DNA of 24,299 nucleotides from Ruminococcaceae bacterium UBA5904 (GCA_002431305.1 DJEG01000109.1:5637-29935), one strand, 5' to 3'; positions 14,868-23,288 are shown, counted from the first letter of the stretch. Notes: generated from the sequence alone by a model not told the origin. Program-made: numbers and translations.

Positions 14868-16192
14868 AGAACAGACCTGTTAAAGAAAAGACTTCCTCTC
14901 CGGGCGAAAAGAAGCCAAAACGCGGTGAAAAGCAGAAGCGCATACGTAAAATCAAAATCGCCGTGCTTATTTTTCTCGCGGTTCTCGCAGTTGCGCTCGG
15001 AATCTACGGCGCAAACCTTAAGTCGTATGACTCGTTAAAAACGGGTACCGCGCTCTATCAGTCAGTTACGAAGGCAATAACGGCGCAGATGTATATCGTC
15101 AGGGACGAAGACTATGTCATAACTAACGTGTCGGGAAATATTGCCTCGGCAGTCAAGGACGGTCAGCGCGTGGGTAAGGGCGATGCCGTTGCATACAGCT
15201 TTGCCTCCGATACGGCGGCGTCGAATCTGAACAGAATAAAAGAGATAGATTCTCTGTTGCAGTATTACAATCACGTAAATTCATCGTCGGTTTCATCGGC
15301 TGTTACCGATACTCTCCCGCTTAAAAACGCGGCCGCGGACGCGCTGTTTGACTATCTTAACGCGGTTTCCGACGGCGACATGACCGATTTTAACGACGCT
15401 TCGGACGAGCTTAGAAAGGCGATTACCGAAATGCAGTTATCCACGGGCGTAAAGCTAGATGTCAGCGAGAGTATAGCGTCTCTCGAAAACGAGAAAAGCG
15501 CACTTGCGGGTTCGGTCGGCAATTATTCGACGATTACAGCGGAGCACCCGGGCTATTATATTTCGGGGGCGGACGGATACGAAAAAATGCTCGACTATTC
15601 TTCGTATGACAAATGGACTGCGCAGGATGTTCTGAACGCGATAAAGGCTCAGCCTCAGCCCGTTCCCTCGGGTGCGATAGGCAAGCTTGTTAATAAATAC
15701 ACATGGTATCTTGCGTGCGTTGTTCCGACCGACGACGCGGTCGGCCTTAAAACAGGTCAGACAAAGACAATATCGTTCCCGTATTCATCTGCGGGCAATA
15801 TAAAAGCCGAGCTTATAAGAATGGAAAACAGCGCGGACGCGGGAATACTTCTCGTATTCAAATGCAATACGATGAACGAGGAGGTTTCCGAATTAAGAAA
15901 CGAGACCGCACAGATTTACATTTCCGAATATAACGGATATAAAGTTGACAACTCGGCGATACGCGAGGTCGACGGCAGAACCGGAGTTTACGTTATAAAA
16001 GCGAACTCGGCAAAATTCAAATACGTTTACATTGTTTATTCGGACGATAAGTATTCGATAGTTTCAGATCCCCCGCCCGTTAAGAACGAACAGGGAGAAT
16101 CCGTTGAACAGTCGAACGCGAATTATCTAGATTTGTATGATCAATATATTATAGGAGGCGTTGACCTTTATGACGGAAAATATCTCAAATGA
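14864..16192 (+). CDS. HlyD-like membrane adaptor protein of the cell-division block
   Basis: This 442-residue protein has a strongly basic cytoplasmic start (residues 1-30, many Lys/Arg), one membrane helix at about 31-50 and a large extracytoplasmic part. The segment N-V-S-G-N-I-A-S-A-V-K-D-G-Q-R-V-G-K-G-D resembles the lipoyl/barrel-sandwich strand of HlyD/RND adaptors, followed by a helical region and a beta-rich C-terminal half. No ABC or RND partner is nearby. Homologous genes next to yggS-sepF are, from memory, common in Clostridia, which suggests an envelope or division role, but this is inference. It is translationally coupled to miaA (ATGA) and overlaps yggS by 23 bp. Confidence 0.75.
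   Translation: MKNRPVKEKTSSPGEKKPKRGEKQKRIRKIKIAVLIFLAVLAVALGIYGANLKSYDSLKTGTALYQSVTKAITAQMYIVRDEDYVITNVSGNIASAVKDGQRVGKGDAVAYSFASDTAASNLNRIKEIDSLLQYYNHVNSSSVSSAVTDTLPLKNAAADALFDYLNAVSDGDMTDFNDASDELRKAITEMQLSTGVKLDVSESIASLENEKSALAGSVGNYSTITAEHPGYYISGADGYEKMLDYSSYDKWTAQDVLNAIKAQPQPVPSGAIGKLVNKYTWYLACVVPTDDAVGLKTGQTKTISFPYSSAGNIKAELIRMENSADAGILLVFKCNTMNEEVSELRNETAQIYISEYNGYKVDNSAIREVDGRTGVYVIKANSAKFKYVYIVYSDDKYSIVSDPPPVKNEQGESVEQSNANYLDLYDQYIIGGVDLYDGKYLK
16153..16158 (+). promoter_or_regulatory. Ribosome binding site that sets the yggS start
   Basis: AGGAGG ends 11 nt before ATG 16170. It ends only 2 nt before the in-frame TTG at 16161, too close for initiation, so the ATG is preferred. Confidence 0.7.
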
Positions 16193-16898
16193 TCCGCGTT
16201 TTAACGCGATTGAGGAAAATTATAAGATTATAAGGGAGAACATTGAAAAAAGCGCGTCGGTTTCGGGCAGAAGCGCACAGGATATAAAATTCATGGCGGT
16301 TACAAAGACCGTCGAGCCCAAATACATAAATCACGCGCTGTCTCTGGGCATTGACCTTATAGGCGAGAACAGGGTTCAGGAGTTTTTATCAAAAAAGGAC
16401 GAGCTGAATCTTGACGGAGTTAAGAAACATCTGATAGGACATTTGCAGTCCAATAAGGTTAAGAAAATCGTCGGCGAGGTCGATATGATTGAATCAGTCG
16501 ATTCCGTCGATATCGCAAAGGAAATAGGCAAACAGTCGGTCAAAGCGGGACTTTGCACGGATATACTGCTCGAAGTTAACATCGGCGGTGAAGAATCAAA
16601 AACCGGTATGGATTTGTCTCTTCTTAACGACAGCCTTTACGAAATTGCCGAAATTGACGGCGTAAAGATAAAAGGACTCATGGCTGTGCCCCCGATTTGC
16701 GAGGATAAAGTAAAGTTACGCTCTTATTTTGAGGATATGTATAAACTGTATGTTGACTTTAGGAGCAAAAATATTGATAATGTAAGTATGGAGATACTTT
16801 CACTCGGAATGTCGTCTGACTATACGGACGCTATTGAGTGCGGTTCAAACCTTGTAAGAGTGGGTTCCGCCCTTTTCGGAATGAGAAGCTACAGATAA
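16170..16898 (+). CDS. yggS: YggS/YlmE-family pyridoxal phosphate homeostasis protein
   Basis: This is a single-domain alanine-racemase-like (type III fold) PLP-binding protein, which in other bacteria balances PLP and some amino-acid pools rather than racemising. The PLP lysine is K46 in M-A-V-T-K-T-V. G-E-N-R-V-Q-E and H-L-I-G-H-L-Q-S-N-K-V-K are family signatures, and the C-terminus ends with L-S-L-G-M-S-S-D-Y and the phosphate-binding V-R-V-G-S-A-L-F-G. At 242 residues the length is standard. In Bacillus ylmE also sits just before sepF, so this is conserved synteny. Confidence 0.94.
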   Translation: MTENISNDPRFNAIEENYKIIRENIEKSASVSGRSAQDIKFMAVTKTVEPKYINHALSLGIDLIGENRVQEFLSKKDELNLDGVKKHLIGHLQSNKVKKIVGEVDMIESVDSVDIAKEIGKQSVKAGLCTDILLEVNIGGEESKTGMDLSLLNDSLYEIAEIDGVKIKGLMAVPPICEDKVKLRSYFEDMYKLYVDFRSKNIDNVSMEILSLGMSSDYTDAIECGSNLVRVGSALFGMRSYR

Positions 16899-16903
16899 GA
16901 TAA

Positions 16904-16933
16904 TTGTTTTGCAAAGAAAAGTATTAAGATAAT
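16904..16933 (+). promoter_or_regulatory. Candidate promoter for sepF
   Basis: TTGTTT (16904-16909) and GATAAT (16928-16933) with an 18-bp spacer lie in the 61-bp yggS-sepF gap. The sequence AGAAAAGTATTAAGATAA (16915-16932) matches the foldase promoter region at 112-129 in 17 of 18 positions. Confidence 0.4.
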
Positions 16934-16959
16934 TTTTATCTACGAAAGGATTGTAATTT

Positions 16960-17511
16960 ATGAACGCATGGGAGAAAATAAAGAGTTTCGTAAACGTCCC
17001 GCAGGAGGATTACGAGGACGACGACATAGAAACAGAGGATTATGATTATGACGAACCCGCCCCGGTAAGAGAGCGTAAGGCGAAAAAATCGCTTTTTGAC
17101 GCCGATGACGCGGAGGACGATTACGGCGCGTTCGAGCCGGCGAGAAAGGAGAGAACCCGCACCTCTCACTCTCAGTCCTCATTCAGAACATCTCCGATTC
17201 ATACGAATAAAGTAGTCGATATTCATACTACGGCTAAACTTCAGGTCGTTTTGACAAAGCCCGTTAAATTTATGGAGGCTAAGGAGATTGCCGATAACCT
17301 CAACGAAAAGAGAACGGTAGTTCTCAATCTTGAGTCCGCTCCCAAGGAGGACGCTATCAGAATTCTCGACTTCCTTACGGGCGTTGCGTACGCAAACGAC
17401 GGAGAGATTAAGAAAATTGCAAAAAGCACGTTTATCATCACTCCCTACAATGTGGACGTGATGGGAGATTTACTTTACGAACTCGAAAATAACGGCGTAT
17501 TTTTCGGATAA
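16960..17511 (+). CDS. sepF: Cell division protein SepF
   Basis: SepF anchors FtsZ filaments to the membrane and shapes the septum in Gram-positive bacteria. The N-terminal M-N-A-W-E-K-I-K-S-F-V is a short amphipathic membrane-binding helix. An acidic, variable linker (about residues 18-80) follows. The C-terminal DUF552 domain (about residues 95-180) carries V-D-I-H-T-T-A-K-L-Q-V-V, V-V-L-N-L-E-S and D-F-L-T-G-V-A-Y. At 183 residues it is slightly longer than Bacillus SepF (about 152), owing to the linker. GAAAGGA precedes the ATG. A perfect 14-bp palindrome spans the stop codon. Confidence 0.95.
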   Translation: MNAWEKIKSFVNVPQEDYEDDDIETEDYDYDEPAPVRERKAKKSLFDADDAEDDYGAFEPARKERTRTSHSQSSFRTSPIHTNKVVDIHTTAKLQVVLTKPVKFMEAKEIADNLNEKRTVVLNLESAPKEDAIRILDFLTGVAYANDGEIKKIAKSTFIITPYNVDVMGDLLYELENNGVFFG

Positions 17512-17518
17512 TTATCCG
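17505..17518. repeat. Perfect 14-bp palindrome across the sepF stop codon
   Basis: CGGATAATTATCCG covers the TAA at 17509-17511 and the start of the 42-bp gap to divIVA. There is no T-run, so it is not a classical terminator. It could be an operator half-site pair or chance. Confidence 0.5.
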
Positions 17519-17553
17519 CCGGACAAAATAAATTGTAACGGAGCGATACTTTT

Positions 17554-19098
17554 ATGATAACATCGGCACAGATAAGAGAGCATAAATTCGAACTCTCGTC
17601 GGACGGCGCGTATACTGCCGAGAGCGTCGACAATTATATGAACGAACTTTCGGCTGAATTCGACAGTCTTTACAGCGAAAACCGCGAGATTATAAAAAGA
17701 CTGTCCGTATTTGCGAAGAAAATAGAAGACTATAAGCGCAGTGAGGGCGTCGTTGCCGACACTCTTTTAACCGCGCAGAAATCCGCGTCTCAAACGATAG
17801 CGGGAGCCGCCGACGTTGTTGATAAAATGCTTGAGTCCGCAAAGGGACAGGGAAAGAAAATCATAGAGGCAGCTCACAGAGAAGCGGACTCGATAAAGCT
17901 CGACAGGGACGTTATTATAACCGAGGCGCAGAAAACTGCCCAGGAAATAGCAAAAAATGCGGCGGAAAACGCGCAGAATATCATATCGGCTGCTGACGAA
18001 AAGGCGCGTGAGATTACTGATAAAGCGCAGGCAGACGCCGACGCTTTGATGCAGGAAGTTAAAGACAATACAGACGGGTATATAAAGCAGGCTAATGAGG
18101 AAAACGAGGCTGAGATTTCCCGTCGTCTTGATGAGGCGCAGAACAATCTCGACGAGTCCGATTCCGTTCTTGAGAATGCAAAAACCGAAGCGGATTTAAT
18201 TAAAGAAGAAGCCGAAAACATCCGCGCCGAAGCTCAGAAGATTCTTGACGAGGCGAGAGCGAAGGCTCAGGAGATTATATCCTCGGCAAACGCACAGCAT
18301 GATGAAATTATAAAGAAGGCGCATGAAGAGTCTGCGGCTGCTTCATCTGACGAAAACATGACTGAAAATAATTCGGCAGATTCCGGCGAACATACAGAAG
18401 AAACTCCGTCGGAAGAATCTGAATTAAATCAGGAAAACGATACCGCTCAAACAGCCGTCGAGGTCGAAGCCGAAAAAATCGGAAACATCAACGACGAAAA
18501 AGATATTGAAAAAATTGAAGAAGAGGTAAGCTCTTATTCCGATGAATCCGACGTTTATATTGCGGAAGGCTCATTGCACGAGGACGTTATTATAAACGAT
18601 GCGGATAATGCCGAAGATTCCGCGGACGGTTCCGACTCGGACGGAAACGGCGAGAGTTTCGACGAATTTTTCTCTGACGACTGGAATGATGTCAACGTTA
18701 TCGAAAACGATGTGCCTGCGGCGGTTGACAGTTTTACACTTGACATGAATGCGTTCGGCGATGATGACGACGTTTCCGATTCTCAGGCGAATTCCGACGT
18801 AAAATCCGAACCCGAAACGACTGCCGAGGAAAAACCGGACGAAACAAAAGCAGAGGAAAGCGTATCTGACGTTTCAGACAGGACAGAAGACAAATCCGTT
18901 AACAGTGTAAAGCGCGACACGGTCAATCCGTTTGACGCTACCGGTTCGGACAACATAGATGACGAAAACGACGTTTTATCCGATTTTAAAATAGATTTCA
19001 GTATTTTCGAGGAAGACCCCGATAAGGAGATTAAGCCGGCGGGTAAGCAAAACGAAAAGAAAAATTCAAAAAAATCAAAACGCTCAAAGCGTAAATGA
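17554..19098 (+). CDS. divIVA: DivIVA-family protein with long acidic C-terminal extension
   Basis: DivIVA binds curved membrane at septa and poles and recruits partners. Residues 1-60 give the membrane-binding N-terminal domain (T-S-A-Q-I-R-E-H-K-F, Y-T-A-E-S-V-D-N-Y-M-N-E). An Ala/Glu/Lys-rich coiled coil of E-A-x2-x-A repeats runs to about residue 265. Residues about 267-495 are acidic and low complexity, probably disordered, and contain two copies of F-x-[LI]-D-[MF]-[NS]-x-F at 394-401 and 478-485. The last 18 residues are strongly basic. At 514 residues it is about three times Bacillus DivIVA (164). Bacillus ylmG and ylmH are absent between sepF and this gene. GGAG lies 10 nt before the ATG. 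Confidence 0.9.
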   Translation: MITSAQIREHKFELSSDGAYTAESVDNYMNELSAEFDSLYSENREIIKRLSVFAKKIEDYKRSEGVVADTLLTAQKSASQTIAGAADVVDKMLESAKGQGKKIIEAAHREADSIKLDRDVIITEAQKTAQEIAKNAAENAQNIISAADEKAREITDKAQADADALMQEVKDNTDGYIKQANEENEAEISRRLDEAQNNLDESDSVLENAKTEADLIKEEAENIRAEAQKILDEARAKAQEIISSANAQHDEIIKKAHEESAAASSDENMTENNSADSGEHTEETPSEESELNQENDTAQTAVEVEAEKIGNINDEKDIEKIEEEVSSYSDESDVYIAEGSLHEDVIINDADNAEDSADGSDSDGNGESFDEFFSDDWNDVNVIENDVPAAVDSFTLDMNAFGDDDDVSDSQANSDVKSEPETTAEEKPDETKAEESVSDVSDRTEDKSVNSVKRDTVNPFDATGSDNIDDENDVLSDFKIDFSIFEEDPDKEIKPAGKQNEKKNSKKSKRSKRK

Positions 19099-19126
19099 TA
19101 AAGCGTTATAAAAGGTATATATTAAT

Positions 19127-19651
19127 ATGAAAAAGGAAAACGGTAAGAAAATTCTTATCTTTCTCGGTCAGCTGGCTGTTATGGCTATGCTTATCGGAAT
19201 AGATCAGCTGACAAAGTACGCAGCTGAACAAAATCTTATAGGCGAGAGAATAGTTCTTGTAAAAAATTTTCTTGCGCTTACGTATGTACAGAATACGGGC
19301 GCGGCGTTCGGCTCGTTTTCGGGCAACACGTTCGTTTTGGCGGGCGTTACGGGCGCGGTTATTATTGCGGGAATTGTCATTCTTGCCCTCGGCAAGGTAA
19401 AGGGAAAGCTTCCCTGCATGTGCGCGGTAATGATACTCGCCGGCGGAGTCGGAAACTTAATCGACAGAATAGCGAATAATTATGTAATTGATTTTATCGA
19501 GACTCTGTTTATCGACTTTCCCGTGTTTAATTTTGCCGACATTCTCGTAACGTGCGGAGTTTTCATTGCGATAATTTACATAATATATGATTCCGTAAAG
19601 GAATATAAAGAAAAAAAGAATGCAGGTTCAGATGATGGAGAAAACGGATGA
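19127..19651 (+). CDS. lspA: Lipoprotein signal peptidase (signal peptidase II)
   Basis: LspA is an aspartyl protease in the cytoplasmic membrane that cleaves lipoprotein signal peptides after lipidation. It has four hydrophobic helices in 174 residues. The catalytic aspartates are D113 in G-N-L-I-D-R and D138 in F-N-F-A-D-I, and the Q-N-T-G-A-A-F-G motif is present. The tail is charged (Lys/Asp/Glu). The 28-bp gap to divIVA and ATGA overlap with rluD indicate one operon. In Bacillus lspA and rluD are adjacent as well. A client in this window is GerC. Confidence 0.96.
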   Translation: MKKENGKKILIFLGQLAVMAMLIGIDQLTKYAAEQNLIGERIVLVKNFLALTYVQNTGAAFGSFSGNTFVLAGVTGAVIIAGIVILALGKVKGKLPCMCAVMILAGGVGNLIDRIANNYVIDFIETLFIDFPVFNFADILVTCGVFIAIIYIIYDSVKEYKEKKNAGSDDGENG

Positions 19652-20580
19652 ACGGCAGTTATTCATTTTTAATCGATAATGAAAACGCCGGTGTGCGGAT
19701 TGATAAATTCATAAGCGAAAATATCGCTTTCGTTACGAGAAATTCCGTTCAGAAGCTCATAGAATCGGGCGCGGTCACGGTAAATTCAGTCGTTCCGCCG
19801 AAAAATTATAAGCTAAAAAACGGCGACAATATAAGCGTCGAAATTCCCGAACCTAAGGAAATTTCAGTCGAGGCGGAGAATATTCCGCTCAATATCGTGT
19901 ACGAGGATAACGATTTGCTTGTTGTCAACAAGCCCAAGGGTATGGTTGTTCACCCCGCGCCGGGAAATTACGCCGGTACTCTCGTAAACGCGCTTCTGTA
20001 TCACTGCAGGGATTCATTGTCGGGCATAAACGGCGAAATCCGCCCCGGAATCGTCCACAGAATCGATAAGGACACGAGCGGTCTGCTGATTGCCGCAAAA
20101 AACGACGTTTCGCACGTTAAGCTCGCTGAGCAGATACAAGCCCACAGTTTTAAAAGAGAATATGAAGCCGTCGTCGTCGGAAATATAAAGGACGACGCGG
20201 GAGTTATAGATAAGCCTCTGGGCAGAAGCCCGAAGGACAGAAAAAAACAGGCGGTCAACGGATTAAATCCGCGTTCGGCCCTCACGCATTACGAAGTTTT
20301 AGAGCGGTTCGGCGCATTTACTCACTGCCGATTCAGACTCGAAACAGGCAGGACGCATCAGATAAGGGTGCATCTTGCATCGATCGGTCATCCCGTTGCG
20401 GGCGATACCGTCTACGGGGGGGAGAAGAACAAATGCGATTTTGACGGACAGTGCCTGCATGCGCGCTCGATAGGATTTATACATCCGTCGACGGGTGAAT
20501 ATATGGAATTTACGTCCGAACTGCCCGAGTATTTTACATCATTTTTAAATAAGCTAAATAATAAATTCAAAAAGATTTAG
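19648..20580 (+). CDS. rluD: Ribosomal large subunit pseudouridine synthase, RluD/YlyB family
   Basis: This enzyme isomerises uridines of 23S rRNA to pseudouridine. The N-terminal S4 RNA-binding domain covers about residues 10-75 (R-I-D-K-F-I, S-V-Q-K-L-I-E-S-G-A-V). The catalytic domain has H-R-I-D-K-D-T-S-G-L-L with the catalytic Asp at residue 140 and R-T-H-Q-I-R-V-H-L near the end. At 310 residues it is a normal RluD-type length. The exact target uridines (RluC versus RluD type) cannot be assigned from the sequence alone. It is coupled to lspA by ATGA, and its TAG stop overlaps the ribosome binding site of the next gene. Confidence 0.92.
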   Translation: MNGSYSFLIDNENAGVRIDKFISENIAFVTRNSVQKLIESGAVTVNSVVPPKNYKLKNGDNISVEIPEPKEISVEAENIPLNIVYEDNDLLVVNKPKGMVVHPAPGNYAGTLVNALLYHCRDSLSGINGEIRPGIVHRIDKDTSGLLIAAKNDVSHVKLAEQIQAHSFKREYEAVVVGNIKDDAGVIDKPLGRSPKDRKKQAVNGLNPRSALTHYEVLERFGAFTHCRFRLETGRTHQIRVHLASIGHPVAGDTVYGGEKNKCDFDGQCLHARSIGFIHPSTGEYMEFTSELPEYFTSFLNKLNNKFKKI

Positions 20581-20592
20581 GAGAGACTTTTT

Positions 20593-21432
20593 ATGGATTC
20601 AGCAATGAAGAAAACACTTAAAAATGCCGCTGTCGATATCCGTATGGGCGCGATAGAGGGTACTTTTAACGCAAAGTCGGGACATCCCGGCGGTTCTCTT
20701 TCCATAGCGGAGATACTTGCTTATCTCTACTGGAAAGAAATGAACATCGACCCCAAAGACCCTAAAAAAGAAGACAGAGACAGGCTCGTCCTTTCAAAAG
20801 GCCACGCCGCTCCCGCGCTTTATTCGGCGCTCGCATACAGAGGATATTTCCCCGTCGAGGATCTTAAAACATTGAGAAAGAGCGATTCGTATTTACAGGG
20901 TCATCCCAACATGAATTGCGTTCCCGGCGTAGATATGAGCACGGGTTCGCTCGGACAGGGAATTTCCGCAGCTGTCGGAATGGCTCTCGGCTCGAAATTC
21001 TCCGGCGATAAATTCAGAGTTTATACGATTCTCGGCGACGGCGAAATCGAAGAGGGTCAGGTTTGGGAGGCGGCTATGTTCGCTGCGGCTAAAAAACTTG
21101 ACAACCTCTGCGTTATCGTAGACAATAACAATCTTCAGATAGACGGAACCGTTGAGGAGGTCAACTCTCCCTATCCCATCGACGAGAAATTCTCGGCTTT
21201 CGGATTCAACGTTATAAACGTAAACGGTCATTGCTTCAAGGAGCTTGAAGAGGCGTTCGAAAACGCGAAAGCATGCAAGGTCAAGCCCACCGCGATTATC
21301 GCAAAGACCGTAAAGGGCAAGGGCGTTTCGTTTATGGAAAATCAGGTTTCATGGCACGGCTCGGCTCCCAACGCAGAACAGTACGCTCAGGCTATGAAAG
21401 AACTCAAGGCACAGAAAGCGGAGGTAGAATAA
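20593..21432 (+). CDS. Transketolase, N-terminal (thiamine diphosphate-binding) subunit
   Basis: This is the pyrophosphate-binding half of a split transketolase, which moves two-carbon ketol units in the non-oxidative pentose phosphate pathway. It has G-H-P-G-G-S near the start, S-K-G-H-A-A-P-A-L-Y, and the ThDP motif G-D-G-E-I-E-E-G-Q followed by D-N-N-N. At 279 residues it equals the N-terminal half of a normal enzyme. AGGAGAG overlaps the rluD stop. The partner gene starts 1 bp after its stop, as in other split bacterial transketolases, so a heterotetramer is expected. Confidence 0.94.
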   Translation: MDSAMKKTLKNAAVDIRMGAIEGTFNAKSGHPGGSLSIAEILAYLYWKEMNIDPKDPKKEDRDRLVLSKGHAAPALYSALAYRGYFPVEDLKTLRKSDSYLQGHPNMNCVPGVDMSTGSLGQGISAAVGMALGSKFSGDKFRVYTILGDGEIEEGQVWEAAMFAAAKKLDNLCVIVDNNNLQIDGTVEEVNSPYPIDEKFSAFGFNVINVNGHCFKELEEAFENAKACKVKPTAIIAKTVKGKGVSFMENQVSWHGSAPNAEQYAQAMKELKAQKAEVE

Positions 21433-21433
21433 T

Positions 21434-22378
21434 ATGGCAGACGTAATTAAGACCGCGACCAGAGACGCTTACGGCAAGGCTCTTGCCGAACTGGGCGAAA
21501 AGAACGATAAACTTATAGTATTCGACGCAGACCTTGCGGCGGCTACAAAAACGGGTATGTTCAAAAAGGCGTTTCCTGACAGATTCATAGACTGCGGAAT
21601 CGCAGAGGGCAACATGATGGGCGTTGCCGCGGGCATGGCTACCGCGGGTTACACCGTATTCGCTTCATCGTTTGCAATGTTCGCCGCCGGCAGAGCGTTC
21701 GAGCAGGTCAGAAACACGATAGGTTATCCGCATATTAACGTTAAAATAGGCGCGACCCACGCGGGTATCTCAGTAGGCGAGGACGGCGCGTCGCATCAGT
21801 GCTGTGAGGATATTGCGCTTATGAGAACGATTCCCGGCATGACGATTATCAACCCCGCAGACGACGTAGAGGCGAGACTCGCCGTATTCGCGGCGGCTGA
21901 AATGAACGGTCCGTGCTACTTGCGTTTCGGCAGACTCGCAGTGCCCAGACTCTTTGATGAGAATTATAAATTCGAAATCGGCAAGGGCGTTTACCTTAAA
22001 GAGGGCAAGGACGTTACGATTATTGCAACTGGTCTTATGGTTGACAGGGCTCTTCAGGCTGCCGAGCTTCTTAAAGCCGACAACATTGACGCGGCGGTTA
22101 TCAACATGGCTGTCATCAAGCCCATTGACAAGGATATTATTATCGACGCTGTTAAAAAGACAGGCGCAATTGTTACTACCGAGGAGCATAACATTATCGG
22201 CGGACTCGGCAGTGCGGTTTCGGAGGTTGTATGCGAGAACTGTCCCGCTCCCGTCGTACGTCACGGCGTAGAGGATGTATTCGGAAAATCCGGTCCCGCT
22301 CTCGAGCTTCTTGAAATCTTCGGACTCAACGCGGCGGGTATCGCCGAAAAGGCAAAGGCCGCAATCGCATTAAAATAA
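21434..22378 (+). CDS. Transketolase, C-terminal (pyrimidine-binding) subunit
   Basis: This is the PYR and C-terminal part of the split transketolase. Signatures include D-C-G-I-A-E-G-N-M-M-G-V-A-A-G (with the catalytic Glu that activates ThDP), G-A-T-H-A-G-I-S-V-G-E-D-G-A-S-H-Q and the transketolase C-terminal domain with T-T-E-E-H-N-I-I-G-G-L-G. At 314 residues it is complete. GGAGG for this gene lies in the last codons of the upstream gene, so the two are coupled and probably made in equal amounts. 1-deoxyxylulose-5-phosphate synthase is a homologue, but it is a single longer chain. Confidence 0.94.
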   Translation: MADVIKTATRDAYGKALAELGEKNDKLIVFDADLAAATKTGMFKKAFPDRFIDCGIAEGNMMGVAAGMATAGYTVFASSFAMFAAGRAFEQVRNTIGYPHINVKIGATHAGISVGEDGASHQCCEDIALMRTIPGMTIINPADDVEARLAVFAAAEMNGPCYLRFGRLAVPRLFDENYKFEIGKGVYLKEGKDVTIIATGLMVDRALQAAELLKADNIDAAVINMAVIKPIDKDIIIDAVKKTGAIVTTEEHNIIGGLGSAVSEVVCENCPAPVVRHGVEDVFGKSGPALELLEIFGLNAAGIAEKAKAAIALK

Positions 22379-22408
22379 GAAAGGCATATAAATTTAACGG
22401 TGGTTAAA

Positions 22409-23230
22409 ATGGAAGATATATATAACGTACGATTTTTTAATAAATTCTGCCGTCTGTGCGACGATTCGTACAACAGAGGCTGGAATGAGGCAAACGGAGG
22501 AAATCTCTCGTACAGAATGTCGGAGTTTGATGTTGACGAGGTTGAAAAGTATTTTTCATATGAGAGAGAATGGCAGGATATCGGCGTAACTGTCGAAAAT
22601 CTTGCGGGTGAATACTTCATGGTCACGGGCAGCGGTAAGTATTTTAAAAATACGAAAGAGGAGCCCGACGACAACGTATGCATCATCGAGATTGATTCGA
22701 CGGGTACGAAGTATCGTATCGTATGGGGACTCGTAAACGGAGGCAGACCGACGAGCGAGCTTCCGACTCACCTTATGAACCATTCCGTTAAGAAGGATAT
22801 AACGAACGGCAAAAACCGCGTTATCTTCCATAACCACCCGATACATACGATATCTCTTTCGTTTGTACTCGACCTCGACGACAGAACGTTCACAAGAGAA
22901 CTTTGGGATATGATGCCCGAGTGTCCTGTCGTATTCCCCCGCGGAGTCGGCGTAGTAGGCTGGCACACCCCCGGAAGCATTGAAATTGCCGAGGAAACCG
23001 CAGAAAAGATGAAGCGTTTTGACGTAGTCGTATGGGCGGGTCACGGCGTATTCTGCGCGGGCGAGAGCTTCGACAGAGTATTCGGAATTCTCGATACCGT
23101 AGAAAAGGCGGCGACGATTCTTTGCAGCGTCAAAGCCATGGGCGGCAAGAAATGGCGCGTGACAAAAGAGCAGGTTATGACGCTTTACGAAAATTACGGC
23201 ATAGATGTCGACGGAACGTTCTTTGATTGA
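22409..23230 (+). CDS. rhaD: L-rhamnulose-1-phosphate aldolase
   Basis: This class II zinc aldolase splits L-rhamnulose 1-phosphate into dihydroxyacetone phosphate and L-lactaldehyde. With the ATG at 22409 the residues known from E. coli RhaD fall at identical numbers: E117 in T-S-E-L-P-T-H, H141 and H143 in F-H-N-H-P, and H212 in W-A-G-H-G-V-F. The N-terminal G-W-N-E-A-N-G-G-N-L-S and V-T-G-S-G-K-Y-F also match. The length is 273 residues against 274 in E. coli. An in-frame GTG at 22400 is a less likely start; GGTGG at 22399-22403 serves the ATG. It follows the transketolase pair by 30 bp, with no other rhamnose gene in view. Confidence 0.92.
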   Translation: MEDIYNVRFFNKFCRLCDDSYNRGWNEANGGNLSYRMSEFDVDEVEKYFSYEREWQDIGVTVENLAGEYFMVTGSGKYFKNTKEEPDDNVCIIEIDSTGTKYRIVWGLVNGGRPTSELPTHLMNHSVKKDITNGKNRVIFHNHPIHTISLSFVLDLDDRTFTRELWDMMPECPVVFPRGVGVVGWHTPGSIEIAEETAEKMKRFDVVVWAGHGVFCAGESFDRVFGILDTVEKAATILCSVKAMGGKKWRVTKEQVMTLYENYGIDVDGTFFD

Positions 23231-23259
23231 TAAAAAGTATGGAAGTTCACAAAAAACAC

Positions 23260-23288
23260 TTGTAATACATGTTTTTTTGTGATAAAAT
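23260..23288 (+). promoter_or_regulatory. Sigma-A type promoter for the zinc-ribbon membrane protein gene
   Basis: TTGTAA (23260-23265) and TAAAAT (23283-23288) are separated by 17 bp, the same hexamers and spacing as the foldase promoter at 99-127. A weak AT-only inverted repeat, CACAAAAAACA with TGTTTTTTTGTG, overlaps it. Confidence 0.5.

Noticed and set aside
17874..18221. Ser/Ala-rich minus-strand frame within divIVA
   Set aside because: It is the complement of the Ala/Glu coiled-coil repeat and has no independent start signal.
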